Source of the DNA: Parvibaculum indicum
Lineage (GTDB): Bacteria; Pseudomonadota; Alphaproteobacteria; Parvibaculales; Parvibaculaceae
Assembly: GCF_011762095.1 (NCBI RefSeq)
Contig: NZ_JAASQO010000010.1
Span: 79,501-143,500 of the forward strand
Length of the DNA: 64,000 nt
Reading direction: 5' to 3'
The notes under the pieces were generated by a model that was not told where the DNA came from, searched no databases, and saw only the letters and a list, made by a program, of their open reading frames with translations. Positions 33,103 to 42,778 of this stretch are shown here, in pieces. How positions within the stretch are numbered: position 1 is the stretch's first letter; each line of letters begins with the position of its first letter. Both the position numbers and the translations under genes were made by a program.

Positions 33103-34818
33103 ATGCAGCGCGACCTGAGAGCCATGAGCGAAGCCGAATACGACCTGGTGATCGTCGGCGGCGGCATTACGGGCGCGAGCGTGGCGTGGGATGCGAGCCT
33201 GCGCGGCCTGAAAGTGGCGCTGCTGGAAAAGGGCGACTTCGCGCAAGGCACGACCTCGGGCTCTTCCAAGCTCACCCATGGCGGGTTGCGCTATCTGGTG
33301 AACGGGGAGCTGAAGCTCGTGCGCGAGTCGCTGCGCGAGCGCCGGGTCTGGGAGCAGGTCGCGCCGCATATGGTGCATCCGCTGCCCTTCGTCATCCCGA
33401 CCTATGGCTGGGGCATGAAGGGGCCGGTCGTGCTCTCCATCGGCCTCACCTTTTACGATCTCCTCTCCTATGACCGGAACTGGCTCGCCGACACCGACAA
33501 GAAGCTGCCCGGCTTCCGCTCCATCTCGCGGGGCGAGACGCTGGACCTCATCCCCAGCCTGCCGCGCGACGGACTGACCGGCGGCAAGATCTATTACGAT
33601 TGCCAGATGTTTTCGCCGGAACGGCTCTGCCTGTCGGTGCTGATGGGCGCGGTGGAATATGGCGCCAAGGTCGCGAACTACGCCGAGGTGACGCGCTTCG
33701 CGGCGGAGGAAACCGGCAACGGCAAGCGCGTGACCGGCGTCGACGTGACGGACCGCCTGACGGGCGAGACCCACAGGGTGAAGGGCCGCGTGGTGGTAAA
33801 TGGCGGCGGGCCCTGGGCCGACAAGATGATCGGCATGGCGGAGGAGCACAAACCCTCGCGCCGCTTGATGCGCTCCAAGGGCATTCACATCATCACCCGC
33901 GACATTTCCGGCAAATACGCCTTCGCCATCCAGTCCGATATCGGCGGGCATTTTTTCGTCATTCCGTGGCGCGGCCACACCATTCTCGGCACGACCGACA
34001 AGCTCTATGAGGGCGATCCGGACAAGGTGGGCGTGTCGGAAGAGGATATCGAGGATTTCATCCGTGTGGTGAATAACGGACTGCCGGGGCTGGAACTGAC
34101 GCGCGAGGACGTGATCCATTTCTATGCGGGACTGCGTCCGTTGATCGACGACAGCGAGGAAGGCGAGGAGAAGAACTCCTATACGGCAAGCCGCGAGGCG
34201 GAAGTCTGCGACCACGCGAAGCTGGACGGGATCGAGGGGCTGATCTCCGCGCTGGGCGGCAAATGGACGACGAGCCGGGCGCTGGCCGAGGAAGTGGTGG
34301 ACATGGCGCTCGGCAAACTCGGCCGCGAGGCGAAATGCGAAACCGAAGCGACGCCCGTGCATGGCGGCGAGATCGGCCGGCTGAAGAGCTTCATCGAACG
34401 GGCCAAGCGCGCCCATCCGGATATGTCGGAAGAGGCGATCGAAAATCTCGTCATGTATTACGGCAGCGAATATGAGCGCGTGCTGGACATGGCCGAAGGC
34501 GACAATGCCGATCCCGCGCTGAAGCGCCGCCTCGGCCTCAACGTGCCCGATATCGGCGCGCAGGTGATCCATGCCGTGCGCAACGAAATGGCGCAGACGC
34601 TCTCCGACGTGATTTTCCGCCGCACCGGCCTCGGCACGCTGGGCACGCCGGGCACCGATGTCGTGAAGCGCGTGGCCGAACTGATGGCGCGCGAACTGGA
34701 CTGGGACGAGACGCGGCTCGCCAACGAAATGGCCGACACGCTGAAGCGCTTCGAGACCGTGTCCGCCGAGAGCCAACAAGCAAGCCAGCAGGCACCCCAG
34801 AGGACGCAGGGCGCATGA
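33103..34818 (+). CDS. glpD: FAD-dependent glycerol-3-phosphate dehydrogenase
   Basis: 571 aa. GGGITGASVAWDASLRG binds FAD; TSGSSKLTHGGLRYL is the GlpD/GlpA active-site loop, and PWRGHTILGTTD and FYAGLRPL follow. It oxidises sn-glycerol-3-phosphate to dihydroxyacetone phosphate at the membrane, feeding the quinone pool. The C-terminal ~120 residues are the usual helical domain with a Gln-rich end (SQQASQQAPQ). First gene of a coupled cluster: its stop overlaps the lipid kinase start (ATGA). Start 33103 or 33124 are both possible. Confidence 0.92.
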   Translation: MQRDLRAMSEAEYDLVIVGGGITGASVAWDASLRGLKVALLEKGDFAQGTTSGSSKLTHGGLRYLVNGELKLVRESLRERRVWEQVAPHMVHPLPFVIPTYGWGMKGPVVLSIGLTFYDLLSYDRNWLADTDKKLPGFRSISRGETLDLIPSLPRDGLTGGKIYYDCQMFSPERLCLSVLMGAVEYGAKVANYAEVTRFAAEETGNGKRVTGVDVTDRLTGETHRVKGRVVVNGGGPWADKMIGMAEEHKPSRRLMRSKGIHIITRDISGKYAFAIQSDIGGHFFVIPWRGHTILGTTDKLYEGDPDKVGVSEEDIEDFIRVVNNGLPGLELTREDVIHFYAGLRPLIDDSEEGEEKNSYTASREAEVCDHAKLDGIEGLISALGGKWTTSRALAEEVVDMALGKLGREAKCETEATPVHGGEIGRLKSFIERAKRAHPDMSEEAIENLVMYYGSEYERVLDMAEGDNADPALKRRLGLNVPDIGAQVIHAVRNEMAQTLSDVIFRRTGLGTLGTPGTDVVKRVAELMARELDWDETRLANEMADTLKRFETVSAESQQASQQAPQRTQGA

Positions 34819-35816
34819 GCATGGGCGGCGCGGAATACCCGATGGACGGGATCCGGGCGGACGGCTACATGCCGCATGTGGCCGCGGTGGTGAACCCGCG
34901 TTCCGGCGGCGGCTATACGGGCCGGGCCTGGCGGCGCATCGCAAGCGACCTCGAAAAGCATCTCGGGCCCGTCCGCGCGCATTTCACCGCCTCGCCCTCT
35001 TCGCCGCACTACCTGCCCGCCGCCGAACTGACGCGGCAGGCGCTGCGCGAGGGCGCGCAGCTCGTCATCGCGGTGGGCGGCGACGGCACGATCAACGAGG
35101 TCGTGAACGGCTTTTACGAAGGCGACGAGCAGATCAACCCGGAAGCGCATCTCGCCATCCTGAATTGCGGCACGGGCGGCGATTTCCGCCGGACCTTCGG
35201 CTTTCCCCAGGAATGGGAAAAAGGCATCGCCCATATTGCGAGCGGCGATACGCGGCGCATCGATATCGGGCGGCTGCGCTTCATCGCCGAGGACGGGCGC
35301 GAGACGAGGCGCTATTTCAACAATATCGCGAGCTTCGGCATGTCCGGCGATGTGGTGCGCGCGGTGAACCGCGCCACCTGGCAGAAGAATTTCGGCGGCA
35401 GCTTCACCTTCTTCTGGTGCTCCATGATGGCCATGCTGGGCTATCGCCCGCGGCCCGTCCGCATCCGGACGGATGCGGGCCTCGACGAGGTGATGAGCGT
35501 GGGCACCTGCGCGGTGGCGAACGGACGCTTTTTCGGCGGCGGCATGATGATCGCGCCGGACGCGGCCCCCGATGACGGCATCTTCGACGTGACCGTGCTG
35601 CGCGATATGGGCTTTTTCGATTTCGCGAAGAATTCCGGCTCGCTCTACAAAGGCGAGCATATCGGCCATCCGAAGGTGACGACCATGCGGGCGCGCTGGC
35701 TGGAAGCCGAGCCGGTGGGCGACAGCCCGGTGCTTCTGGATGTGGACGGCGAGGCGCCGGGACGGCTGCCCGCCCGCTTCGAGATACTACCCGGCGCGCT
35801 GACATTGAGGGTGTGA
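34815..35816 (+). CDS. Diacylglycerol/lipid kinase family protein (DagK/YegS-like)
   Basis: 333 aa. AVVNPRSGGGYTG opens the catalytic domain, VIAVGGDGTINEVVNGF is the ATP-binding GGDGT motif, and NCGTGGDFRRTFG gives the substrate-side loop. VLLDVDGEAPGRLPARFE is the conserved C-terminal DGE element. It phosphorylates a diacylglycerol, sphingosine-like or related lipid. Coupled to glpD by a 4-base overlap and followed by the ADPS-like gene, which points to phosphatidate or ether-lipid chemistry. Confidence 0.9.
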   Translation: MSMGGAEYPMDGIRADGYMPHVAAVVNPRSGGGYTGRAWRRIASDLEKHLGPVRAHFTASPSSPHYLPAAELTRQALREGAQLVIAVGGDGTINEVVNGFYEGDEQINPEAHLAILNCGTGGDFRRTFGFPQEWEKGIAHIASGDTRRIDIGRLRFIAEDGRETRRYFNNIASFGMSGDVVRAVNRATWQKNFGGSFTFFWCSMMAMLGYRPRPVRIRTDAGLDEVMSVGTCAVANGRFFGGGMMIAPDAAPDDGIFDVTVLRDMGFFDFAKNSGSLYKGEHIGHPKVTTMRARWLEAEPVGDSPVLLDVDGEAPGRLPARFEILPGALTLRV

Positions 35817-35852
35817 CATGGCGGGCCAGACAATCCGGCGCGGAACCTGCCG

Positions 35853-35970
35853 CCTCACCCCCACCCGCCCGGCTTTGCCGGTCGACCTCCCCCATCAAGG
35901 GGGAGGTGAATACAGAAATGCTGCCTCGAAAGCCCTCCCCCTTGACGGGGGAGGGTTGGGAGGGGGTGAC
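35853..35970. repeat. Family B composite element inside the glycerolipid cluster
   Basis: CACCCCCACCCGCCCGGC, hairpin ACCTCCCCCATCAAGGGGG..., ~25 bases, then CCCTCCCCCTTGACGGGGG... and GGGAGGGGGTGACGCG. It lies in the 210-base gap between the lipid kinase and the ADPS-like gene, which may still be one transcript. Confidence 0.78.
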
Positions 35971-36026
35971 GCGACAACATCCGGACCAGGTTTGACAAGC
36001 ACCGGCCGACCAGGGGGAAACGACAA

Positions 36027-37697
36027 ATGACCATCGACCGCACGACGCTGCGCTGGAACGGCTGGGGGCCGGTTGCCCAGGAAAACGCGCTGCCGGACCA
36101 GGCGCCGCAATGGGAATGGATCCGCGAGACGCTGGGGCTGAGCCATCTGCCCAAGACGCCCGCCCAACCCATGAATGAAATCCGCCTCGCGCCGACGCGA
36201 CTGACGGACGCCCAGCAGGAAAAGCTCGCCGCCATCGTCGGCGAGAACCAGTTGCGCGTGGACGATTACGAACGCGCCTTCCATGCGCGCGGCAAGTCCT
36301 ATCACGACCTTCTTTACGTGCGCGCGGGCAAGCTCGACATGGCGCCGGACGGCGTCGTCTATCCGCGCGCGGCCGATGAAGTGATGTCGGTGATGAAGCT
36401 TGCCGCGGAAGAAGACATTACGCTGGTGCCCTTCGGCGGCGGCTCTTCCGTGGTGGGCGGCGTCAACGCGCTCGCGAAATCGCTCGACGGCGCGGTGCTG
36501 ACGGTGGACATGACGATGATGACCCGCGTCATCCGCATCGACAAGGTGTCGATGACCGCGCGCATCGAGGCGGGCATTTACGGGCCCGACCTCGAAAAGC
36601 AGTTGCAGAACCATGGCGTGACGCTCGGCCATTATCCGCAGAGCTTCGAGTTTTCGACGCTGGGCGGCTGGATCGCCGCGCGCGGCGCGGGCCAGCAGTC
36701 GAACCGCTACGGCAAGGCGGAAAAATGGCTGGTGAACGCAAAGCTCGCCACGCCCGAAGGCTTCTGGGAAACGGAAGACTTTCCCGCGAGCGCGGCGGGC
36801 CCGAACCTCAACCAGCTCGTGGCGGGCTCGGAAGGCACGCTCGGCATCATCTGCGAAGCGACGGTGAAGGTGCATGAACTGCCCGCGCGGAAAGACTATC
36901 GCGGCTATCTCTTCAAGAATTTCGAGGCGGGCGTGGAAGCCGCGCGGCGCATCAACCATGCCGGCATCCCGGTCGCCATGGTGCGGCTGTCGGATGCCGA
37001 CGAGACCTTTTTCTTCCAGAAATTCTCGTCGAGCGCGGCGGGCGGGCTGAAGTCGAAGCTGCAGAATGCCTATCTGAAGGCGCGCGGCTTTGCCGAAGGG
37101 CCCTGCCTGATGCTGATCGGGCTCGAAGGCGAAAAGGACACCGTGCTCTGGGCGCAGGCGCAGACCGAAGCGATCGCCAAGGCCGGGGGCGCGATGGCGC
37201 TCGGCACCGGGCCGGGGCGCAAATGGTATGAGAGCCGGTTCCACTCGCCCTATAGCCGCGACCCGATGCTCGACCGCGGGCTCGGCGTCGACACGCTGGA
37301 AACCTCGACGCACTGGTCGAACATCGCAGCGCTGCGCGAAAAGGTGACGGCGGCCATCACCAGGGCGATGGACGACAACATGCCCGAACAGGGCGCACGC
37401 GGCATCGTGATGGCGCATGTGAGCCATTCCTATCCGGACGGCGCGAGCCTCTATTTCACCTTCGTGTTTCCGCGCCAGCGCGACCGCGAGGTGGAGCAAT
37501 GGGAAGCGATCAAGCGCGCCGCGTCGGACGCCATCGAGGCGGGCCACGGCACGATCAGCCATCACCACGGCGTCGGCACCGACCATGCGCCCTGGATGCT
37601 GGAAGAAAAAGGCGAGATCGGGATGGGCACGCTGAAAGCGGTGAAGGCAAAGCTCGACCCGAAGGGGATTTTGAACCCGGGGAAATTGCTGGGGTAG
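36027..37697 (+). CDS. FAD-binding oxidase, alkyldihydroxyacetonephosphate synthase-like
   Basis: 556 aa. The start LRWNGWGPVAQENALPD matches the W-N-G-W-G opening of alkyl-DHAP synthase. LVPFGGGSSVVGGVNAL is the PCMH FAD-binding loop, YPQSFEFSTLGGWIAARG follows, and ISHHHGVGTDHAPWM is the His-rich active site known from AGPS. In that enzyme FAD helps exchange an acyl for a fatty alcohol, making an ether bond. Next to GlpD (which makes DHAP) and a lipid kinase, an ether-lipid role is plausible, but D-lactate/glycolate oxidase-type paralogs share the fold. AGGGGGAAACGACAA precedes the ATG. Confidence 0.85.
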   Translation: MTIDRTTLRWNGWGPVAQENALPDQAPQWEWIRETLGLSHLPKTPAQPMNEIRLAPTRLTDAQQEKLAAIVGENQLRVDDYERAFHARGKSYHDLLYVRAGKLDMAPDGVVYPRAADEVMSVMKLAAEEDITLVPFGGGSSVVGGVNALAKSLDGAVLTVDMTMMTRVIRIDKVSMTARIEAGIYGPDLEKQLQNHGVTLGHYPQSFEFSTLGGWIAARGAGQQSNRYGKAEKWLVNAKLATPEGFWETEDFPASAAGPNLNQLVAGSEGTLGIICEATVKVHELPARKDYRGYLFKNFEAGVEAARRINHAGIPVAMVRLSDADETFFFQKFSSSAAGGLKSKLQNAYLKARGFAEGPCLMLIGLEGEKDTVLWAQAQTEAIAKAGGAMALGTGPGRKWYESRFHSPYSRDPMLDRGLGVDTLETSTHWSNIAALREKVTAAITRAMDDNMPEQGARGIVMAHVSHSYPDGASLYFTFVFPRQRDREVEQWEAIKRAASDAIEAGHGTISHHHGVGTDHAPWMLEEKGEIGMGTLKAVKAKLDPKGILNPGKLLG

Positions 37698-37721
37698 GAG
37701 CGCGTTCCGACGATGCAGTAT

Positions 37722-37953
<232 letters not shown>

Positions 37954-37978
37954 AAAAGCGAAACGGCCCCGACCGACC

Positions 37979-38410
37979 TCAGAACAGATCCTTGATGTGG
38001 TCGTTGAAATCGAAGTCGTTCAGCGTCCAGCCATCGGCGCCCTTGTAGAAGGTGAAGTACCAGACCAGCGCGGAAGTCTCCTGCTTCTGCAGATAGACGG
38101 CGCGGTAGAGCGAGGTGCCGAGTTCCTTGTCCTCGACAAGCTCGTAACCGACATTCTTGCCCATATGGGTTTCGACCTGCGGCATCTGATCGGCGACATG
38201 CGCCTTGAACTCGCCGAACTGCTCCTGCGAGAAGCCGACATGAGGCTTGAGCGCCTCGAAGCCCGCATCGATCTTGCCGCCGGAAATATCCTTCATCGCG
38301 CTGTCGGTCAGCGCCTTGACGTCGCTCAGGCTTTCGAGCGAGCCCGCAAAGGCGCTCGAGCCCGGCACGAGAAGAAGCGCCACCACGAGCGCCGCGATCC
38401 AGTTTTTCAT
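37979..38410 (-). CDS. Secreted hypothetical protein with signal peptide
   Basis: 143 aa from ATG 38410, which follows GGGGGAAATC. MKNWIAALVVALLLVPGSS and AFAG give a clear Sec signal peptide with AxA cleavage. The mature part is helix plus sheet, with LSDVKALTDSAMKDISGGK and a C-terminus WYFTFYKGADGWTLNDFDF typical of small periplasmic proteins of unknown function. The extension to 38515 is not supported. Confidence 0.75.
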   Translation of the reverse strand: MKNWIAALVVALLLVPGSSAFAGSLESLSDVKALTDSAMKDISGGKIDAGFEALKPHVGFSQEQFGEFKAHVADQMPQVETHMGKNVGYELVEDKELGTSLYRAVYLQKQETSALVWYFTFYKGADGWTLNDFDFNDHIKDLF

Positions 38411-38502
38411 GATTTCCCCCAATCGAATGTCACCCGGAAGAGGAAAGCCTAGCGCAGTTTTGTGACGATTGATAATCGGTGGGAAATATTGGCCTTGCTC
38501 CA

Positions 38503-38533
38503 CGTCATGGCCCAACTTGTTCGGGGCATGACG
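38503..38533. repeat. Family A-like short hairpin
   Basis: ACGTCATGGCCCAACTTGTT...GGGGCATGACGC, a single degenerate unit between the secreted protein and SulP genes. Confidence 0.6.
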
Positions 38534-40252
38534 CTATCGAGCAGAGTTACCTGCCACGATCTCCCGCGCGGTTGCGATGGCTTCGTCGAAATTCGCCACG
38601 CGGATGACGGCGCCGTCGAGGACGCCCATCTGGGTCAGCACCTGTTCGGGCTGGGGCTGGAGCGCGGTGACGATGACTTTCGTGCCGTGCTTCGCGCAGC
38701 GGTCGATCAGCGTCTGGATGGCGCTGGCGCCGGTGCCGTCGATGAGCGGCACGGCGCGCATGCGCAGGATGAAGACCTTCGGCGGCGTGCCGATGCGGTC
38801 CATCGTCTCGCCGAGCCGCATGGCGACGCCGAAGAAGAACGGCCCGTTGATGACGCTCGCCACGACGCCCGGCGGCAACTCGCGCTCTTCCATCGGCGGC
38901 ACCGCATGGGGCGCATTGTCGGCCCGGTCCTCTTCCAGCAGCTTCATATGCGCCTGCACCTCCACCGCCTCCGACATGCGATGCATGAAAAGTACGGCGG
39001 CGAGCACCACGCCGACCTCGATGGCGACGGTGAGATCGACCGCGACGGTGAGGCCGAAAGTGGCCAGCAGCACCAGCCGGTCGCCGATGGGCGCCTTCAT
39101 CAGATGCGCGAACTTGTCGATCTCCGACATGTTCCAGGCCACGACGAAAAGAATGGCGGCGAGCGCGGCCAGCGGAATGAAGGTCGCGAGCGGCCAGGCG
39201 ACGAGCAGGAAGACGAGCACGGCGGCGGCGTGGACCATGCCGGAGACGGGCCCGACGGCGCCGGCGCGGATATTGGTCGCGGTGCGCGCGATGGCGCCCG
39301 TCGCCGGCAGCCCGCCCACCAGCGCCGAGGCGCAATTGGCCGCGCCCTGCGCCACCAGCTCGCAATTGGAGCGGTGGCGGCGCCCGGTCATGCTGTCGGC
39401 GACCATGGCGGAAAGAAGCGATTCCACCCCGCCCAGAAAGGCGATGGTGAAGGCCGACGGGATGAGCGTGCCGAGCCGGTGCAGGCTCACATCCGGCAGG
39501 GTGGGCATGGCAAAGGAGGGATTGAGCCCGGCAAAGCGCGTGCCGATGGTCTCGGTCGGGAGCGCAAAGGCCCAGACGAGAATGGAGGCCAGCACGGCGA
39601 CGAAGAGAAAACCCGGCCAGGTGGGCCGGTAGCGCCGGAGCGCCAGAATGAAGACGAGCGAACCCAGCGCCACGGCAAGCGTCGCGGGCGACAGCGTGGG
39701 CAGCGCGGCAAACAGCACGGGGATCTTGTCGAAAAAGGCGCCCGGCAATTCGCCGGTCGTCAGCCCGAGGAAATCCTTGATCTGGCTCGTCGCGATGATG
39801 ACGGCGATACCGGCGGTGAAGCCCGTGACCACGGGCTGCGGCACATATTTGATATAGGTGCCGAGCCGCGCCCAGCCCGCCACCATGAGCATGAGGCCGG
39901 CCATGAAGGTGGCGATGACGAGCCCGTCATAGCCCTGCGTCTCGATGATGTTGAAGACGACGACGACGAAAGCGCCGGTGGGACCGCCGATCTGGAAACG
40001 GCTGCCGCCCAGCGCGGAGATGAGAAAGCCCGCCACGATGGCCGTCAGCAGCCCCTTGTCCGGCGTCGCGCCCGAGGCGATGGCCAGCGCCATGGAAAGC
40101 GGCAGCGCGACGATGGCGACGGTCAGACCGGCCGTGAGGTCCGCGCCGAACTTGCCGGGCGTATAGCCCTCGCGCAGCACGGTCAGCAATTTGGGTACGA
40201 AAAGCCCCTGCGCGGCAGGGGTGGGCCGGTCCATGGACATGGAAACTCTCAC
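38534..40252 (-). CDS. SulP family anion transporter (sulfate/bicarbonate permease)
   Basis: 572 aa. Membrane core starts with GYTPGKFGADLTAGLTVAI and LPLSMALAIASGATP, the SulP signature; PVVTGFTAGIAVIIA and GLPATGAIARTATNIRAGA are further conserved stretches of the 14-TM UraA fold. The C-terminal STAS domain contains FILRMRAVPLIDGTGASAI. It moves sulfate, bicarbonate or another oxyanion across the inner membrane. No carbonic anhydrase lies beside it, and the sulfotransferase operon is 12 kb away, so the substrate is undecided. Confidence 0.92.
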   Translation of the reverse strand: MRVSMSMDRPTPAAQGLFVPKLLTVLREGYTPGKFGADLTAGLTVAIVALPLSMALAIASGATPDKGLLTAIVAGFLISALGGSRFQIGGPTGAFVVVVFNIIETQGYDGLVIATFMAGLMLMVAGWARLGTYIKYVPQPVVTGFTAGIAVIIATSQIKDFLGLTTGELPGAFFDKIPVLFAALPTLSPATLAVALGSLVFILALRRYRPTWPGFLFVAVLASILVWAFALPTETIGTRFAGLNPSFAMPTLPDVSLHRLGTLIPSAFTIAFLGGVESLLSAMVADSMTGRRHRSNCELVAQGAANCASALVGGLPATGAIARTATNIRAGAVGPVSGMVHAAAVLVFLLVAWPLATFIPLAALAAILFVVAWNMSEIDKFAHLMKAPIGDRLVLLATFGLTVAVDLTVAIEVGVVLAAVLFMHRMSEAVEVQAHMKLLEEDRADNAPHAVPPMEERELPPGVVASVINGPFFFGVAMRLGETMDRIGTPPKVFILRMRAVPLIDGTGASAIQTLIDRCAKHGTKVIVTALQPQPEQVLTQMGVLDGAVIRVANFDEAIATAREIVAGNSAR

Positions 40253-40436
40253 GAGGCGGGATTGGGAACCCGGAGTCTAGCAAGCGGCCCCTCGCCCATG
40301 TCATAGGGATTTTTACGTAGCGAACATCGGAGAACGTCTGGTGCGCTTCCCGCCCGGAGTCCGGGAAGCGTGAAGGCTTTCTTATCCCCACCCACGCAAA
40401 CGAAGGACGCCTCCAACTTAACCGTTCGAAATGGCT

Positions 40437-40964
40437 TCAGTTAAAAGCATCAAAAATACTTCTAACTTTCGCTGCCTTCCGCTTCACACGCCATCGTGAA
40501 TAGATATTAGGGTGCGTCCCAGAGAAATAGGTTTTTCTAATTACATCGTCCAGCACCAATCCCAAACTAGATGCTGCTTGGAGTAACTTCTCTTGTCGAT
40601 CAATATCACTCTTAGTATGTGCTACCCAATCTGGAACTCTTGTCAGCGTTCTGAGTCCTTCTTCAATACCCCAAAGAGAATAACGCACGTCAAGGCGTAG
40701 GTCTTTGAGCTTATCGGCAGCCCCTTTCGCCCTTTCATGTTTTTCCTTGTGAAGATCAGGATTTTCATTCTTCGCCAAGATATAACTCAAAGCTATGACT
40801 TCATGGACCAGCCTGCCTACTCGATCTAAATTTCGAGAGATTGAGACTCTGACTGCCTCTCGATTTCCTTCCCGCCTTCGGTTGCCCGCAGAAATCAATA
40901 GATTGAGAAATGAGGCCGCAGCTGCAACCGCAGCGGCTCCGAGAGTTGCAAAATCTGATGTCAT
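40437..40964 (-). CDS. Orphan AT-rich hypothetical protein with N-terminal membrane segment
   Basis: 175 aa from ATG 40964, with GGAAGGG just upstream. MTSDFATLGAAAVAAAASF is a hydrophobic start that could anchor the protein. The rest is helical and charged (LDRVGRLVHEVIALSYILA, EKHERAKGAADKLKDLR), with VPDWVAHTKSDIDRQEKLL further on. No family recognised. GC content is much lower than in adjacent genes, as for the TIR and ParB-like cassettes, so it was probably acquired. Layout recalls the TIR partner protein but no sequence match is visible. Confidence 0.6.
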   Translation of the reverse strand: MTSDFATLGAAAVAAAASFLNLLISAGNRRREGNREAVRVSISRNLDRVGRLVHEVIALSYILAKNENPDLHKEKHERAKGAADKLKDLRLDVRYSLWGIEEGLRTLTRVPDWVAHTKSDIDRQEKLLQAASSLGLVLDDVIRKTYFSGTHPNIYSRWRVKRKAAKVRSIFDAFN

Positions 40965-41071
40965 GGACCCTTCCAATATAAATGATTTATATTTAGGTTT
41001 ATTTCTACAGCACCAGGACTAATTCTCCACAAAAATATACGTTTTCTATATTTGAATGATTCCCAAAATAA

Positions 41072-42658
41072 TTAATCCTCCGCTTCCAGCACGTTCCTGA
41101 GTTCGGCCTTGGCGATCTTTTCCAGCGTCGAACGCGGGAACTCCGGCAGGATGCGGACCTCGCGCGGGACCTTGAAATCGGCAAGGCCCTTTTGGCAGGC
41201 GGCCATGACATCTTCCTTGAGGCTCGGCGGCGCGGCGTCCTCGCCGCCCGGGACGAGCAGGAAGGCGACGGGCACTTCGTCGAGCATCGAATCCTTGCGC
41301 GCCACGACCGCGCATTCGGCGATGCCGGGCACCGTCATCACCACGCGCTCGATTTCCGATGCGGCGACATTCTCGCCGCCGACTTTCAGCATGTCCTTGT
41401 CGCGGTCGGCGAACTGGATGAAGCCGTCCTCGAGCAGCGTCACCCGGTCGCCCGTGATGAAGAAGCCCTTCTCGTCGAACGTGTCGGCTGTGGCCTGCGG
41501 GTTGTTGAGATATTCGAGGAACAGCGAAATGCCCGGCACGCCACGCACCAGCAGGAAGCCCGTCTCGCCGACATCGACGGAGGAGCCGTCCTCGCGCGTG
41601 ATGGCGATTTCGTAGCCCGGCGAAGGACGGCCGCAGCTCATGGGCCGGTCGGGCAGATGCGGATTGCCGACGATGCCGTGGGTGATGGTTTCGGTCATGC
41701 CCCACCAGCCGACGGTCTTCACGCCGAAATGCGCATCCGTGGGCGGCTCGCACACGCCATTGCCCCAGAAGCGGTAGGAATGCTCCGGCACTTCGCGGTC
41801 CATCAGCGCCTTCAGGCAGAAGGGCACCATGCTCGTCCAGGTGCAGCCATGCTTGAGCGACACGTCCCAGAAACGCGAGGCGGAAAAGCGCGGCTGCAGC
41901 ACCACCGTGCCGCCCACCCAGAGCGTGGAGAGCACGGAATAGCTCTGCGCATTGGTGTGGAAGTAAGGCAGATAGGTGAGATGCACGTCGGAGGGCCGCA
42001 GGTCTTCATGCATGGCGCACATCTTCGCGCCCCAGAGCGCATTGGCGTGCGTCCAGACGACGCCCTTGGGCCGCGAGGTGGTGCCGGAGGTGTACTGGAT
42101 GCCGACCGGCAGCATGGGATCGGCGGGGCGCAGCGGCGCATCGTCGGCATTGCCGAAAAGCTGCTCGAAACTGTCGAACCTGCCCGGTGCATGGCCGGAA
42201 GCGGGCGGCACGCCGCAATCGGTCTCGGTGACCGCGATCCATTTGAGGTCCGGACAGGCGCTTGCCACGAGATCGGCGAAGATCGGCTGGGTGATCGCAC
42301 CGACGGCGGAAGCGTGGGAGGCGAAATAGGTGAGATCGTCGGCCACCGAACGCGCATTGGTGGTGACGGCGACGCAGCCCAGATGCGCGCAGGCATACCA
42401 GGCGACAACGGCCTCGGGGCAATTGTCGAGATGGATGAGCACGCGCTCGCCGGCCTGCACGCCGCGCGCCTTCAGGCCTGCCGCGAGGCGCTTCACATCG
42501 TGCTGGAAGGCGGCATAGGACCAGATCCGCTCCGGCCCCTCGAAGGGTTCCCAGACGAGGAACGGATGCTCGGGACGGCGCGTGGCATGGGTGGCCAGCA
42601 GATGCGGCACGTCGAACGCGGAAAAGGGATGGATTTGCGGCGAGCGCAAGGCGGGCAT
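41072..42658 (-). CDS. AMP-binding acyl-CoA ligase
   Basis: 528 aa. GIQYTSGTTSRPKGVVWTH is the AMP-binding P-loop, VGWWGMTETITHG the A5 motif, and FADRDKDMLKVGGENVAAS the hinge; RSTLEKIAKAELR near the end holds the catalytic Lys. It activates a carboxylic acid as acyl-AMP and then acyl-CoA. Similar to the CaiC/crotonobetaine-type ligases by N-terminal layout (HATRRPEHPFLVWEPFEG), but substrate is open. AT-rich intergenic DNA separates its 3' end from the orphan membrane gene. Confidence 0.92.
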   Translation of the reverse strand: MPALRSPQIHPFSAFDVPHLLATHATRRPEHPFLVWEPFEGPERIWSYAAFQHDVKRLAAGLKARGVQAGERVLIHLDNCPEAVVAWYACAHLGCVAVTTNARSVADDLTYFASHASAVGAITQPIFADLVASACPDLKWIAVTETDCGVPPASGHAPGRFDSFEQLFGNADDAPLRPADPMLPVGIQYTSGTTSRPKGVVWTHANALWGAKMCAMHEDLRPSDVHLTYLPYFHTNAQSYSVLSTLWVGGTVVLQPRFSASRFWDVSLKHGCTWTSMVPFCLKALMDREVPEHSYRFWGNGVCEPPTDAHFGVKTVGWWGMTETITHGIVGNPHLPDRPMSCGRPSPGYEIAITREDGSSVDVGETGFLLVRGVPGISLFLEYLNNPQATADTFDEKGFFITGDRVTLLEDGFIQFADRDKDMLKVGGENVAASEIERVVMTVPGIAECAVVARKDSMLDEVPVAFLLVPGGEDAAPPSLKEDVMAACQKGLADFKVPREVRILPEFPRSTLEKIAKAELRNVLEAED

Positions 42659-42778
42659 GTGGCGACCTCCCCGGTCTTTATGTTCGGTTCTTTATGTTCG
42701 GTTCTTTTCCCGAAGGATAACGCAGGCTTGAGCCCCGCGCCAAAGCCGCTCTAGACTTGGACGCGGGAGCGAGGGGCC

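Noticed and set aside
38462-40306. 614-codon plus-strand frame antisense to the SulP gene
   Set aside because: Charged low-complexity shadow with no recognisable motif; SulP on the other strand is unambiguous.
40344-40370. Hairpin CGCTTCCCG/CGGGAAGCG as a terminator
   Set aside because: No proper T run follows on either strand, and it lies upstream of the SulP start; function not supported.
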